A DNA stretch of 21,755 bases, taken from IMG/VR virus record IMGVR_UViG_3300030382_001644, positions 1 through 21,755 of that record. One strand, 5' to 3'. Origin of the DNA: a virus. How positions within the stretch are numbered: position 1 is the first letter of the stretch; each line of letters begins with the position of its first letter. Shown here piece by piece: positions 5,901 through 12,863 of this stretch. A program made the position numbers and the translations under genes. Under the pieces are notes generated by a model, which was not told the origin of the DNA, made no database searches, and saw nothing but the letters and a program-made list of their open reading frames with translations.

Positions 5901-8552
5901 TCCAAAGCATCTAAGGCAACAAAAACACCAATAAGTGAAGTATCTAAATTAGCAGATGAAGAAATAGTTACTCCTCTTTCTAAAGTAGATGAAGCTGTAG
6001 AAGAGACAATAGAAGTTACTCCAAAAAGAACAGAAACAAAAACAATAGCTGAACCAGAAATTCAAATTGAAAAACCAAAATTAGATCCAAAAGAAGTAGA
6101 GAGAGCTAATTCATTAGATACTTATATAGCCCCAAGATGGAGTAAAGTTGATGAGTATGTTCAAACTAAATATTCAGGTAGTGCTTCTAAATCAAAGAAA
6201 AAATTAAGTAAGTGGAAAAAAGAATTAGAAGATGCAGACGGAGCTAATTTAAAAACTGAAATGAAAGACAACGGAATGTCTTTCCAAATAGGTAAACTTA
6301 TTGAAGAAGGCGGAGATGAAACAATTGATGCAGTACAATTTTTAAATCTTACTCAAGAATTACTAGGTAGAAATAATCAAATTAAAAGAGGATATAGTGA
6401 GTTTGTAGGGGCTGATCAATTAGGTAATCTTACAGGAGCTGCTAAAGTAGGAACAGAAATTACTCCTGATGCTACAAGACAAGTAGTATCTGCAGCTAAA
6501 TCTGAATTAGCTAACATTCCTGTTACAGCTACAGGAAAAACAGGTCGTGTTTTACAAGAATATAAAATGGCTGTTCAAAGCATGATAGACGAATTAGAAG
6601 TACTAGCAGGAGGAACAAGTAAAAGAACATTTAAAGGAACTGAAAATCCAAGTCTTATTATAGACAAGTACACAAAACAAATTTTACCTAACATTTTAAA
6701 GAAAGCAAAAAATCCTAATATTAATTTACTTTATACAGAAGCACAAAAAATGAATGGGTTAGTAGATAGATTTAAACGTCTTAATGTTAATCCACGATTA
6801 AGTAGTAGTTTTAAAGATACCGGGTGGCCAGGGACCAGGACGGAAGATTATAGTATTATTGAACAAGGTTTCACTCCTCAGAAAGGACAAGCCTCTCGTC
6901 ATGAAGCACATAACACGGGACACCCAAGTTCACCGAATGCTGTTTCTTGGAGTAGATCTATAGATAAAACAACTACTGATGGTAGAGTTACAGAAAATAT
7001 TATGGAGGCACAAAGTGATGTTCACCGTGCAACAAAATCTTATAGAAGCCCGGAAGATTTAGAAGGTATTAATATACTAGAAAATGCAGAAAAAAAATTA
7101 AAACCACAAGCAGATAAAGCATTAGATGATGCGTGGAATCAATTTACAGCAGATCATAAATTATATAAGTTTGATACTGATCCAATTAATATGCCTGCAG
7201 AAACCATGGTTCCTGATATGTTTGAAATACAACTTAAATCAGGGACAGCAGATAATCCTATCTGGGAAGTAATAAATACAAGAACAAAAAGAAAAGTTCC
7301 AAAGAAAAGTTTTGGTACTGAAGATGATGCACAAATATTTGCTGATGCAAAAACTAAATTAGAATGGGCTAATCAAAAGAAGAAACCACAGCCTACAGGA
7401 TTTGATGTTAAACTAGACCAAGTATCAAATGATTTATTTCAAGTTCCTTTTAAAAGTTTAAAGAAATCCCAACAACAAAATGTAAAACGAGCTATATTAG
7501 ATAACTACGGAACTGTTAATCAAAAGATGATTGATGAAGCAAATGAATTTTTAAGTGGACTTACCACAGCTTCTAAAAAAGAATTAGGAAAAGCTAGAAA
7601 TCCAAACTTCTTAAATGCACAAAGAATATCAAAATTAGAAGTAGGAGATTCTGCTTTTGGTAATTATGATAAATTCTGGTCTCGTAAAATGTCAACAGGA
7701 GAAGAGGGACAAAAATCATTAATTGAACGTCTTGCAAATATGGATGAATTACCTAGATCCGCACAAAATATGCCTGAATCTTCTACTTCAAGAGTTCAAT
7801 CTAAAATTAAAGAAATATTAGATAATGCTCAAGGAGGTAAAGTAACAGAAGGACCTTTTGCAGGAGTAGATGCGTTTACTGCTATTAAAGCAGAAATAAC
7901 ACAAAGCACAGGATTACCTGTAGAAGAATTTTTAGCCCGAGTATTTCCTGATGAAGTTAAATTTTCTGGTTCGTATGCAGATATATCAAAGAACGCAAAA
8001 TTACGAAGAAAACGATATGAAGAAGGTTCTCAAGATTATCCATTTAAAAAACAAAAAGATTGGGTTAAGAATGTTTTAAAATCACATATTGAAAAAGCAA
8101 TATCAGAAGGTAAGACCAATGTATCATGGAACCCTGGTGAGATTGTAGGTGTGTATGAATCAGCTAATGCGAAAGATATTATAGGATATAAAACAATATA
8201 TAATAAACTTATGGTAGAAGCTGCAGAAGATTTAAATAAAGATTTAGTTGCTCGTGCAATAAAATTAGGAATTGATCCAGATAAAGCTAAAATAAAAGTA
8301 TCGGGTGTAGGAGAAGATATGAATTTTACATTACAATTTGATCCAAGTAATTATCAAGGGTATAAATCTGGTGCTCCTGATCTTGTTAATACTTCTTTTG
8401 ATAAATCAAAAATGGAAGTATCAGGATTACCTTATGTTGATTTTAGTGAGTCAATAGATATAATAAGAAAAATAGGTTTACCACAGCACGCAGATGGTGG
8501 TAGAGTAGGTTCTAAATTACCTGATATAGATGAAATGATAGGAACATTATAA
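2946..8552 (+). CDS. Giant polyvalent-type protein, 1868 aa
   Basis: Very large multidomain protein between terL and the portal, overlapping both by one base (TAATG). Visible parts: an Ala/Arg/Lys-rich helix (about 150-180); a tandem 13-residue proline-rich repeat TG(E/S)PIP(P/E)IELPT (257-282); a mixed alpha module ending in YADGGTLKF (776-784); Gly/Ala-rich hydrophobic stretches (about 859-885 and 966-990); a long helical middle; and a C-terminal region (about 1290-1840). That last region contains MEAQSDVHRAT (1353-1363) and NVSWNPGE (1725-1732), which I recognise as a degenerate form of the EEIQSDWHQ ... W-x-x-G(E) core found in phage polyvalent proteins. It ends with HADGGRVG (1848-1855). 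Polyvalent proteins are thought to travel in the particle and enter the host with the DNA; that role here is inference. It has no tape-measure-like repeats and no enzyme could be assigned. Confidence 0.9.
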   Translation: MDDERLGRPIGISSLFLQIGKKKADIQLERGDITKDEYDEIIKILYPPLSLVDDKKNGGVPRFASGSATMAPGPSIDLDDILRRLGKVSKFIGPASKFIGTRVPLLSNLITSSGAGQAELDWEKWNMANNIAEGIPGVENAGDLSSDPEEVERKRKERQAALDEARRNKAAAAQSAGIKKAAEEGQYAGVDGMINKAMQWTPEGWVSGPDLPEEESLEEWKKKNILSTPINPPLTKEDLIPGGGFKPIDPEDIPRNTGEPIPPIELPTHTGSPIPEIELPTILTMAGQKPKITPEMTEEVFETLDDYFIKDKDGKIISTTVGPERDIIKKTISDVVDKYGVDKAIRGSVVQRFLEQALKNKQVTKENYDIYLKYRDKSAVSKINPANIERTRISKETSLLKGQKLLEVAQEIEAKNKKDDPNSITGFTHQQLLEEATKKYPTLFSNTNAFEYAGTHSLHMKPFLEAVPEVKKYLSGPGKFGSERITENYTVAKGQPRMDIKFRGFVSQNKDLFPGAQGDTIGTQKEKSRFLYYVLSGMRGGNAAIRSGDYEEALETFEEFFPGGFNSLSDKSGPSELKDQFIKFKAKDDVRYKLMNLNQGQGEVLPDNPHNIRPFLQEVFGENVKLNMAHDFERGIVRKENALQSFADKGGDASFINIDLDVVNTQIQPEIEKEIRKLENIEAEELSKPNPNQDILDGIDFKVKKLEEKLVGIGGQGLSKYGQIGQSIPFYDKLNQIIDEYNIKAEMEGRPSAMKKYPNLKNALELLKKGDGKNTYADGGTLKFNDGSRLNDYDPYDINQFQMGQFPSYESLYGDQGKFPVKEEYIEAARAKALEEGKKYYGDATQFEIFKDGLFNMPDGFINYLAGSAEGIGELGMGLFEATKKGLQMQTFPTDQIANLDKRNISKSSPDYSPFSDKFQALLDAPAFTKYMGEFRGKIPRPNLADEKISGLSMDEFGEKIGYYTGPPTAVLTAPYTLGKMLTGASKASKATKTPISEVSKLADEEIVTPLSKVDEAVEETIEVTPKRTETKTIAEPEIQIEKPKLDPKEVERANSLDTYIAPRWSKVDEYVQTKYSGSASKSKKKLSKWKKELEDADGANLKTEMKDNGMSFQIGKLIEEGGDETIDAVQFLNLTQELLGRNNQIKRGYSEFVGADQLGNLTGAAKVGTEITPDATRQVVSAAKSELANIPVTATGKTGRVLQEYKMAVQSMIDELEVLAGGTSKRTFKGTENPSLIIDKYTKQILPNILKKAKNPNINLLYTEAQKMNGLVDRFKRLNVNPRLSSSFKDTGWPGTRTEDYSIIEQGFTPQKGQASRHEAHNTGHPSSPNAVSWSRSIDKTTTDGRVTENIMEAQSDVHRATKSYRSPEDLEGINILENAEKKLKPQADKALDDAWNQFTADHKLYKFDTDPINMPAETMVPDMFEIQLKSGTADNPIWEVINTRTKRKVPKKSFGTEDDAQIFADAKTKLEWANQKKKPQPTGFDVKLDQVSNDLFQVPFKSLKKSQQQNVKRAILDNYGTVNQKMIDEANEFLSGLTTASKKELGKARNPNFLNAQRISKLEVGDSAFGNYDKFWSRKMSTGEEGQKSLIERLANMDELPRSAQNMPESSTSRVQSKIKEILDNAQGGKVTEGPFAGVDAFTAIKAEITQSTGLPVEEFLARVFPDEVKFSGSYADISKNAKLRRKRYEEGSQDYPFKKQKDWVKNVLKSHIEKAISEGKTNVSWNPGEIVGVYESANAKDIIGYKTIYNKLMVEAAEDLNKDLVARAIKLGIDPDKAKIKVSGVGEDMNFTLQFDPSNYQGYKSGAPDLVNTSFDKSKMEVSGLPYVDFSESIDIIRKIGLPQHADGGRVGSKLPDIDEMIGTL
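3714..3791 (+). repeat. Tandem 39-bp coding repeat (proline-rich)
   Basis: Two adjacent 13-codon units inside the giant gene encode TGEPIPPIELPTH and TGSPIPEIELPTI, with three differences. At the protein level this is a short extended proline-rich linker between the N-terminal helical part and the following module. Confidence 0.7.
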
Positions 8553-10939
8553 TGGCAATAGATAAAGCATTACCAAATATGGCTCCAGGGGAGTTAGATC
8601 CTCTTGGTGTAGCCGCTGAGCAATCAGAAATTAATGTAGAATTAACTGATGATGGGGGAGCACTAATTAATGAAATGGAAGAACAACCGCAATTACCTTT
8701 TGATGGTAATTTAGCAGAAGTAGTTGGAGAAGATGAATTAGGTAAAATGTCAGATAGCCTAAGGGCTTATTATGAAGATGATAAATCATCAAGACAAGAT
8801 TGGGAAAGATCTTATGTTGATGGTATTAAATTATTAGGATTTAAATATGAAGAACGAGCTAGACCTTTTCAAGGAGCTAGTGGAGTTACTCATCCATTAC
8901 TTGCTGAATCAGCAACACAATTTCAAGCGCAAGCTTATAAAGAATTACTACCAGCAGGTGGTCCGGTAAAATGTAATATAGTTGGAGAACAAAATGAAGA
9001 AAGTGAACAACAAGCCAACAGAGTAAAAGATTACATGAATTATCAGATTACTACTATTATGGAAGAATACGATCCGGATATGGATCAATTATTATTTCAT
9101 TTAGGGTTAGCTGGTTCTGCATTTAAAAAAGTTTATTTTGATGCTCAGGAACAAAGAGCTAAAGCTTCTTTTATTCCTGTAGAAGATTTAATAGTTCCTT
9201 TTTATGCAACCGATTTAGAATCAACTCAAAGAGTTACTCATATAGTTAAACAATCATATAATGAAGTTAGAAAAAATCAGGTAGGAGGTTTTTATAGAGA
9301 TGTAGAAATTAGACCTTCCTTAATTGATGATGATCAAATACAACAAGAATATCAAAACATACAAGGTATTAGTTCTACTACTTATGGTGAAGAAGATGAT
9401 AATGAATATACTTTATTAGAGTTTCATTGTGATTTAGACATACCCGGATTCGAAGATAGGAATTTGGAAACAGGAGACGCAACAGGTATAAGATTACCTT
9501 ACGTTGTTACTGTAGATGAAGGTTCAGGAAAAGTTTTATCAATATATAGAAATTTTAGAGAAGATGATCAGCTGCGTAAAAAGATACAATATTTTGTACA
9601 TTATAAGTTTCTCCCTGGTCTTGGTTTTTATGGCTTTGGTCTTATACACATGCTCGGGGGTCTCTCCAGGACAGCTACGTCAGCCCTCCGTCAACTCATT
9701 GATGCTGGTACGTTGTCCAATCTCCCTGCAGGTTTTAAAGCAAGAGGGTTGCGAGTTGCAGACGACGATAACCCAATCCAACCCGGAGAATTCAGGGATG
9801 TAGATGCACCATCTGGTGATCTAAGAGCAGGGTTATTACCATTACCTTACAAAGAACCATCACAAACTTTATTTTTACTTTTAGGTTTTTGTGTGGATGC
9901 AGGAAAAAGATTTGCGTCTGTTGCAGATGCGAAGATAGCTGATTCTAATCAAGCTAATCCTGTAGGAACTACAATGGCTATGATTGAACAAGGCACTAAA
10001 GTTATGAGTGCTATACATAAAAGATTACACTATGCACAAAAAGTAGAATTTAAATTATTAGCAAAAGTATTTCAACAGTATTTACCGCCAGAATATCCTT
10101 ACAATGTAGTTGGTGGACAAAGAAATATTAAACAAACAGATTTTGATGATCGTGTTGATGTTATACCGGTAAGTGATCCAAATATATTTTCTATGTCTCA
10201 ACGTATTCAGTTGGCACAAGCACAATTACAATTAACAGGAGCTAATCCTGGAATTCATAATATTTATGAAGCTTATAGAAGAATGTATCAAGCACTTGGA
10301 GTTAATAATATTGATGCAGTATTACCACCTCCACCTAAACCTGGACCTGTGGATCCTGCAAAAGAAAATTCAGAAGCATTAAAATCTAAACCATTAACTG
10401 CTTATCCAGAACAAAATCATGAGGCACATATAAAAGCACATAGAGCTTTTATGTCCTCTAGTTTGGTTCGACAAAGTTTAATTGCTATGGCAGCTTTACA
10501 ATCTCATATTAGTGAGCATATTTCATTCATGGCAAGACAACAAGTGATGGAAAAGAACAAACAAGAGTTAGAACAACTTCAACAACAGTTAGGTGGACAA
10601 CAATTACCTCCTGAACTACAAAAAGAGATGCAAGTTAGACTGGAAAGTGAAATTGCAGAAGTAGAATCAACCATAACTGAAGAAATTGTAGCAGAAGAAC
10701 AAGAATATTTAGAAGGAACTGGAGAAGATCCACTAATTAACTTAAAACAACAAGAAATTGACATAAAAGAGCAAGATGCACAACGTAAGGCACTCTATGA
10801 CAAAGAAAAATTAGAGATAGATCGTGATAAATTAGATCAAAAGACTGAAATTGATCAGAAAAAACTGAATCAAGACGCTGAAATTGCTGCTATGAGAGCC
10901 GGTGTTAATCTAAAACAATCAAAAATGAGAAAAAAGTAA
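8552..10939 (+). CDS. Portal protein
   Basis: Forms the dodecameric ring at the capsid vertex through which TerL pumps DNA and to which the tail attaches. At 795 aa it is long, like portals of T7-like and many uncultured marine phages. Supporting stretches are SRQDWERSYVDGIKLLGFK followed by FQGASGVTHPLLAE near residues 85-125, and FLPGLGFYGFGLIHMLGG (about 353-370) followed by SALRQLIDAGTLSNLPAGFK, a hallmark of this portal group. A PPPPKPGP linker sits near 591, and a Gln/Glu/Lys-rich coiled coil fills about 650-795. The ATG overlaps the upstream stop by one base and the stop overlaps the next ATG in the same way. Codon use is anomalously GC-rich at 9601-9780 only. The assignment rests on recognised conserved stretches and position after terL. 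Confidence 0.9.
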   Translation: MAIDKALPNMAPGELDPLGVAAEQSEINVELTDDGGALINEMEEQPQLPFDGNLAEVVGEDELGKMSDSLRAYYEDDKSSRQDWERSYVDGIKLLGFKYEERARPFQGASGVTHPLLAESATQFQAQAYKELLPAGGPVKCNIVGEQNEESEQQANRVKDYMNYQITTIMEEYDPDMDQLLFHLGLAGSAFKKVYFDAQEQRAKASFIPVEDLIVPFYATDLESTQRVTHIVKQSYNEVRKNQVGGFYRDVEIRPSLIDDDQIQQEYQNIQGISSTTYGEEDDNEYTLLEFHCDLDIPGFEDRNLETGDATGIRLPYVVTVDEGSGKVLSIYRNFREDDQLRKKIQYFVHYKFLPGLGFYGFGLIHMLGGLSRTATSALRQLIDAGTLSNLPAGFKARGLRVADDDNPIQPGEFRDVDAPSGDLRAGLLPLPYKEPSQTLFLLLGFCVDAGKRFASVADAKIADSNQANPVGTTMAMIEQGTKVMSAIHKRLHYAQKVEFKLLAKVFQQYLPPEYPYNVVGGQRNIKQTDFDDRVDVIPVSDPNIFSMSQRIQLAQAQLQLTGANPGIHNIYEAYRRMYQALGVNNIDAVLPPPPKPGPVDPAKENSEALKSKPLTAYPEQNHEAHIKAHRAFMSSSLVRQSLIAMAALQSHISEHISFMARQQVMEKNKQELEQLQQQLGGQQLPPELQKEMQVRLESEIAEVESTITEEIVAEEQEYLEGTGEDPLINLKQQEIDIKEQDAQRKALYDKEKLEIDRDKLDQKTEIDQKKLNQDAEIAAMRAGVNLKQSKMRKK

Positions 10940-11175
10940 TGTCTTATTCTGAAAATGATGCTAAATTAAGTCAGGGTATAAATGATTTCGCTGCGCATGT
11001 TGAGCAATATGCTAAAACGAGCGAAGATAAATTAATTATGGCTTCGGCTATGCTAGCTGTTGTTAAAGCTATCTATATAGATCATGCTTTAAAGGGACAA
11101 ATAGCAGAAACTGTCTTTGAAAAGCAACTTGAGGATGTTTTTCAAATTAATTTGGTTAAACCAACGTTACACTAG
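10939..11175 (+). CDS. Hypothetical small helical protein, 78 aa
   Basis: Starts on the last base of the portal stop codon (TAATG), so it is probably translated by coupling with the portal. It looks all-helical (residues 5-68), acidic to neutral, with no signal peptide or membrane segment despite the hydrophobic stretch LIMASAMLAVVKAIYI at 32-47, which is probably an amphipathic or buried helix. Similar small proteins directly after the portal occur in uncultured marine phages, from memory. Function is unknown; an adaptor or packaging accessory would fit the position. Confidence 0.75.
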   Translation: MSYSENDAKLSQGINDFAAHVEQYAKTSEDKLIMASAMLAVVKAIYIDHALKGQIAETVFEKQLEDVFQINLVKPTLH

Positions 11176-11183
11176 GAGTAAAT

Positions 11184-11378
11184 ATGCACGGACCAGGAAC
11201 ATACGGAAAAAAAGTTGGACGACCTTCCAATAAAGAAAAAAAAGGTTATATGCACGGGGGTAAAATTCATCCCGGACCATCAGTAGATGGTATTGATGTT
11301 GCAACAAACGTCAAAAAGCCTAACAAAACAATGCGAGGAGTAGGTGCAGCAACCAAAGGAATTAAATTTTTCGGATAA
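11184..11378 (+). CDS. Conserved small basic Gly-rich protein, 64 aa
   Basis: Preceded by a strong AGGAG five bases before the ATG. Basic (many Lys, few acids) and probably disordered: it opens with MHGPGTYGKKVGRPSNK, has YMHGGKIHPG (22-31) and ends RGVGAATKGIKFFG. The C-terminal (A)T(K/R)G(I)KF ending and the xGGK motif recur in small proteins of marine phages, as I recall. The GRPSNKEKK segment resembles an AT-hook-like DNA-contact patch (GRP core), though only one is present. It overlaps the Cys-rich gene by 35 bases. Function unknown; nucleic-acid binding is a guess from charge. Confidence 0.8.
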   Translation: MHGPGTYGKKVGRPSNKEKKGYMHGGKIHPGPSVDGIDVATNVKKPNKTMRGVGAATKGIKFFG

Positions 11379-11514
11379 TATTTGTCAACACTGTGGACAT
11401 GCTTGCCACCATACGAACGGGGGAAGCTGTACTAGTTGTGATTGCAATAATTGTGAACATGAGCTAGAAAAGACTGTTGAATTCGAAGCGGACTTCGATT
11501 TAACTATTCATTAA
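11344..11514 (+). CDS. Cys-rich putative metal-binding protein, 56 aa
   Basis: A short gene with seven Cys in 24 residues. From C14 to C37 the spacing is C-x2-C-x3-C-x7-C-x2-C-x-C-x2-C, interleaved with His (CQHCGHACHH, SCTSCDCNNCEH). This pattern fits a small zinc- or iron-binding ribbon. The tail (40-56) is acidic. The only usual start in frame is GTG at 11344, three bases after GAGGAG (11335-11340), which is a tight spacing. The gene would overlap the 11184 gene by 35 bases. The long Cys/His spacing would not arise by chance in an unselected frame, so I think it is real, but the exact start is uncertain. Confidence 0.65.
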   Translation: MQQPKELNFSDNICQHCGHACHHTNGGSCTSCDCNNCEHELEKTVEFEADFDLTIH

Positions 11515-11527
11515 CTAAGGAGGTTAT

Positions 11528-11662
11528 ATGAATTTAATAAAAGATCTATGGGGCCATATTAAAGAATGGTCGGAATGGAAAATGAAGGACTGGATAAAGG
11601 CCGCTATTGTAGCCATTATAGTTCTTTGGGTCATCAGTGCGATGACAGGTGGAGCCGCCTAG
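11528..11662 (+). CDS. Small single-pass membrane protein, 44 aa
   Basis: Has the best ribosome-binding site of the region (AAGGAGG, four bases before ATG). The N-terminal half is Trp/Lys-rich and amphipathic (WGHIKEWSEWKMKDWIK), followed by one transmembrane helix (about 23-39, AAIVAIIVLWVISAM) and a short GGAA tail. It lies next to the holin-like pair and the lysozyme, so a lysis role (pinholin-like, antiholin or holin partner) is plausible, but no family motif proves it. Similar tiny Trp-rich membrane proteins occur in marine phages from memory. Confidence 0.75.
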   Translation: MNLIKDLWGHIKEWSEWKMKDWIKAAIVAIIVLWVISAMTGGAA

Positions 11663-11665
11663 ACT

Positions 11666-11833
11666 ATGGTCTGGCAACTCTTAGCAAAACCCTTACTCGG
11701 CGTCGCCGCAGACACGGTCCGTGGCTTCGTCGAGACCAAAAAGGCTAAAGCTGAACTTAAAGTTACAGAAGTTAAAGCAGCTACTAAACTCAAACAAGAT
11801 CAAATAGCCGGGAAAGTGAAGTGGATCAAATGA
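11666..11833 (+). CDS. Holin-like gene, N-terminal half, 55 aa
   Basis: Begins MVWQLLAKPLLGVAADTV, then a charged helix rich in Lys/Glu/Ala (22-50). In related phages, as I recall, such an N-terminus is continuous with a C-terminal part beginning (N/G)SWKDE and carrying membrane helices, matching the GTA/3TM holin style. Here the frame closes at TGA (11831-11833), overlapping an ATG (ATGA), and the C-terminal part continues in the -1 frame. The -1 frame is open back to 11788. It starts three bases after the stop of the 44-aa membrane protein and is GC-richer than its neighbours (11690-11745). Confidence 0.7.
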   Translation: MVWQLLAKPLLGVAADTVRGFVETKKAKAELKVTEVKAATKLKQDQIAGKVKWIK

Positions 11834-12045
11834 AAGGCTCGTGGAAAGATGAGCTAATTTTAATTTGTCTTTTGGCTCCGGCAACACTTGTATTTTTTCC
11901 AGGAATGACTGTACATATAGAAGCTGGGTTTGTAGCCCTGCAGCAGCTTCCGGATTATTATAAACATTTATTATATATTGCCTGCTCAGCGAGCTTCGGC
12001 ATCAAGGCCGGAAAAGGTGCAATGGGATTAATTAAGAAAAAATAA
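11830..12045 (+). CDS. Holin-like gene, C-terminal half, 71 aa
   Basis: Starts MKGSWKDE and has two probable membrane helices (about 8-25 and 46-62) and a basic tail (KGAMGLIKKK). The SWKDE motif followed by hydrophobic helices is the mark of the small phage holins that I associate with GTA/3TM-type holins, which open the inner membrane so that lysozyme can reach the wall. ATG at 11830 overlaps the stop of the N-terminal half (ATGA), so reinitiation would work; GTG at 11821 is an alternative start. No strong ribosome-binding site is seen, which supports coupling. The stop overlaps the next gene by one base. Either a natural split gene or a one-base indel in the sequence could explain the two halves. 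Confidence 0.7.
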   Translation: MKGSWKDELILICLLAPATLVFFPGMTVHIEAGFVALQQLPDYYKHLLYIACSASFGIKAGKGAMGLIKKK

Positions 12046-12257
12046 TGCCATTTAAATCAGAGAAACAAAGAAAATATCTTTGGGCTAATGAACCAGAAAT
12101 TGCAAAAAAATGGTCTAAGGAATATGGTAGTTCCATTAATGCGAAAGATGGTGTAAATCTTTCACAACTTAGAAAAAATTCTAAAAATCCAAAAGGGGTT
12201 GCAAAAGGTTGTGGTCTTGTAATGGAAGATAGAAGAAAGGAAACAAAGTATGCCTAA
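12045..12257 (+). CDS. Conserved small basic protein, 70 aa
   Basis: Begins MPFKSEKQRKYLWANEPEIAKKW and ends GCGLVMEDRRKETKY. Both ends match a small protein that I recall as very widespread in marine phages and often next to head and lysis genes; its function is unknown. It is strongly basic, with no membrane segment. The start overlaps the upstream stop (TAATG) and the end overlaps the lysozyme gene by eight bases, so the three are likely co-translated. Confidence 0.85.
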   Translation: MPFKSEKQRKYLWANEPEIAKKWSKEYGSSINAKDGVNLSQLRKNSKNPKGVAKGCGLVMEDRRKETKYA

Positions 12258-12687
12258 TTTAGCAGAAAGAGTCATGGAACATGAAGGGTTCGTTAATAAA
12301 ATTTATAAAGATACCCTAGGTTTTGCCACAATTGGTTTTGGTCATAAGGTAACTGAATCTGATAATTTTGAAGAAGGAGTAGAATACTCTAGAGAAGAAT
12401 TAGAAAAGGTATTTCATCACGATTTAGAACACGCACAATTATTATGTGAAAAAATGTTTATGTGTGATTTAAGTTATGATCCTCCTGAATTATTAAGGGA
12501 CATTTATACAGAAATGATTTTTCAACTTGGCCCTGGTGGAGTCTCCAAGTTTAAAAAAACATTTGATTATGTTAAACTTAAACAATTTAAAGATGCAAGT
12601 ATTGAGATGCTCGATTCGAGATGGAATAAGCAAACCCCTAACAGGGCAAAAGCTTTAAGTGATTTAATGGCTTCTGTTGAAGCATGA
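12250..12687 (+). CDS. T4-type lysozyme (endolysin, muramidase)
   Basis: Cleaves the beta-1,4 bond between N-acetylmuramic acid and N-acetylglucosamine in peptidoglycan to release progeny. Alignment by eye with T4 lysozyme gives the catalytic triad Glu12 (EHEG), Asp21 (IYKDT) and Thr27 (FATIGFGH), plus the conserved SRWNKQTPNRA (123-133). At 145 aa it is slightly shorter than T4 lysozyme (164 aa). No signal peptide is present, so it needs a holin to reach the wall, consistent with the membrane-protein genes just upstream. AAAGGAAA lies about nine bases upstream of the ATG. Its TGA overlaps the next ATG (ATGA). Confidence 0.95.
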   Translation: MPNLAERVMEHEGFVNKIYKDTLGFATIGFGHKVTESDNFEEGVEYSREELEKVFHHDLEHAQLLCEKMFMCDLSYDPPELLRDIYTEMIFQLGPGGVSKFKKTFDYVKLKQFKDASIEMLDSRWNKQTPNRAKALSDLMASVEA

Positions 12688-12863
12688 AATTACCTGGAAA
12701 AAGATTTGGTCCTCCTCCACTAAGAGGTCCATTACCACAAGGTTTAAAATATAAACCTTTAAAAGTTACAAAGATAAAAATATCAGACGATTTTCCTAGT
12801 TTTAAAAACGGAGGATTATCTAATGATAAATTAATTAAAAAAATAAGGAAAAATTATGCCTGA
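12684..12863 (+). CDS. Small conserved Pro/Gly/Lys-rich protein, 59 aa
   Basis: A short gene starting on the lysozyme stop (ATGA at 12684). It begins MKLPGKRFGPPPLRGPLPQGL, a type of start I recall in small proteins of marine phages, followed by a basic stretch (KYKPLKVTKIKI), FKNGG (40-44) and a Lys-rich end. It is basic, largely disordered and has no membrane segment or cysteines. It ends eight bases inside the following gene. Start and stop overlaps with both neighbours support it as a true gene. Function unknown. Confidence 0.75.
   Translation: MKLPGKRFGPPPLRGPLPQGLKYKPLKVTKIKISDDFPSFKNGGLSNDKLIKKIRKNYA

Noticed and set aside
9516-9803. 95-codon open frame inside the portal gene
   Set aside because: It is a shadow of the portal's GC-rich patch in another frame, with unusual composition and no ribosome-binding site.
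11810-11816. GGGAAAG as a slippery site for programmed -1 frameshifting in the split holin-like gene
   Set aside because: In the reading frame the heptamer is out of phase (GGG begins a codon), so it does not fit the X XXY YYZ rule; ATGA coupling explains the junction more simply.
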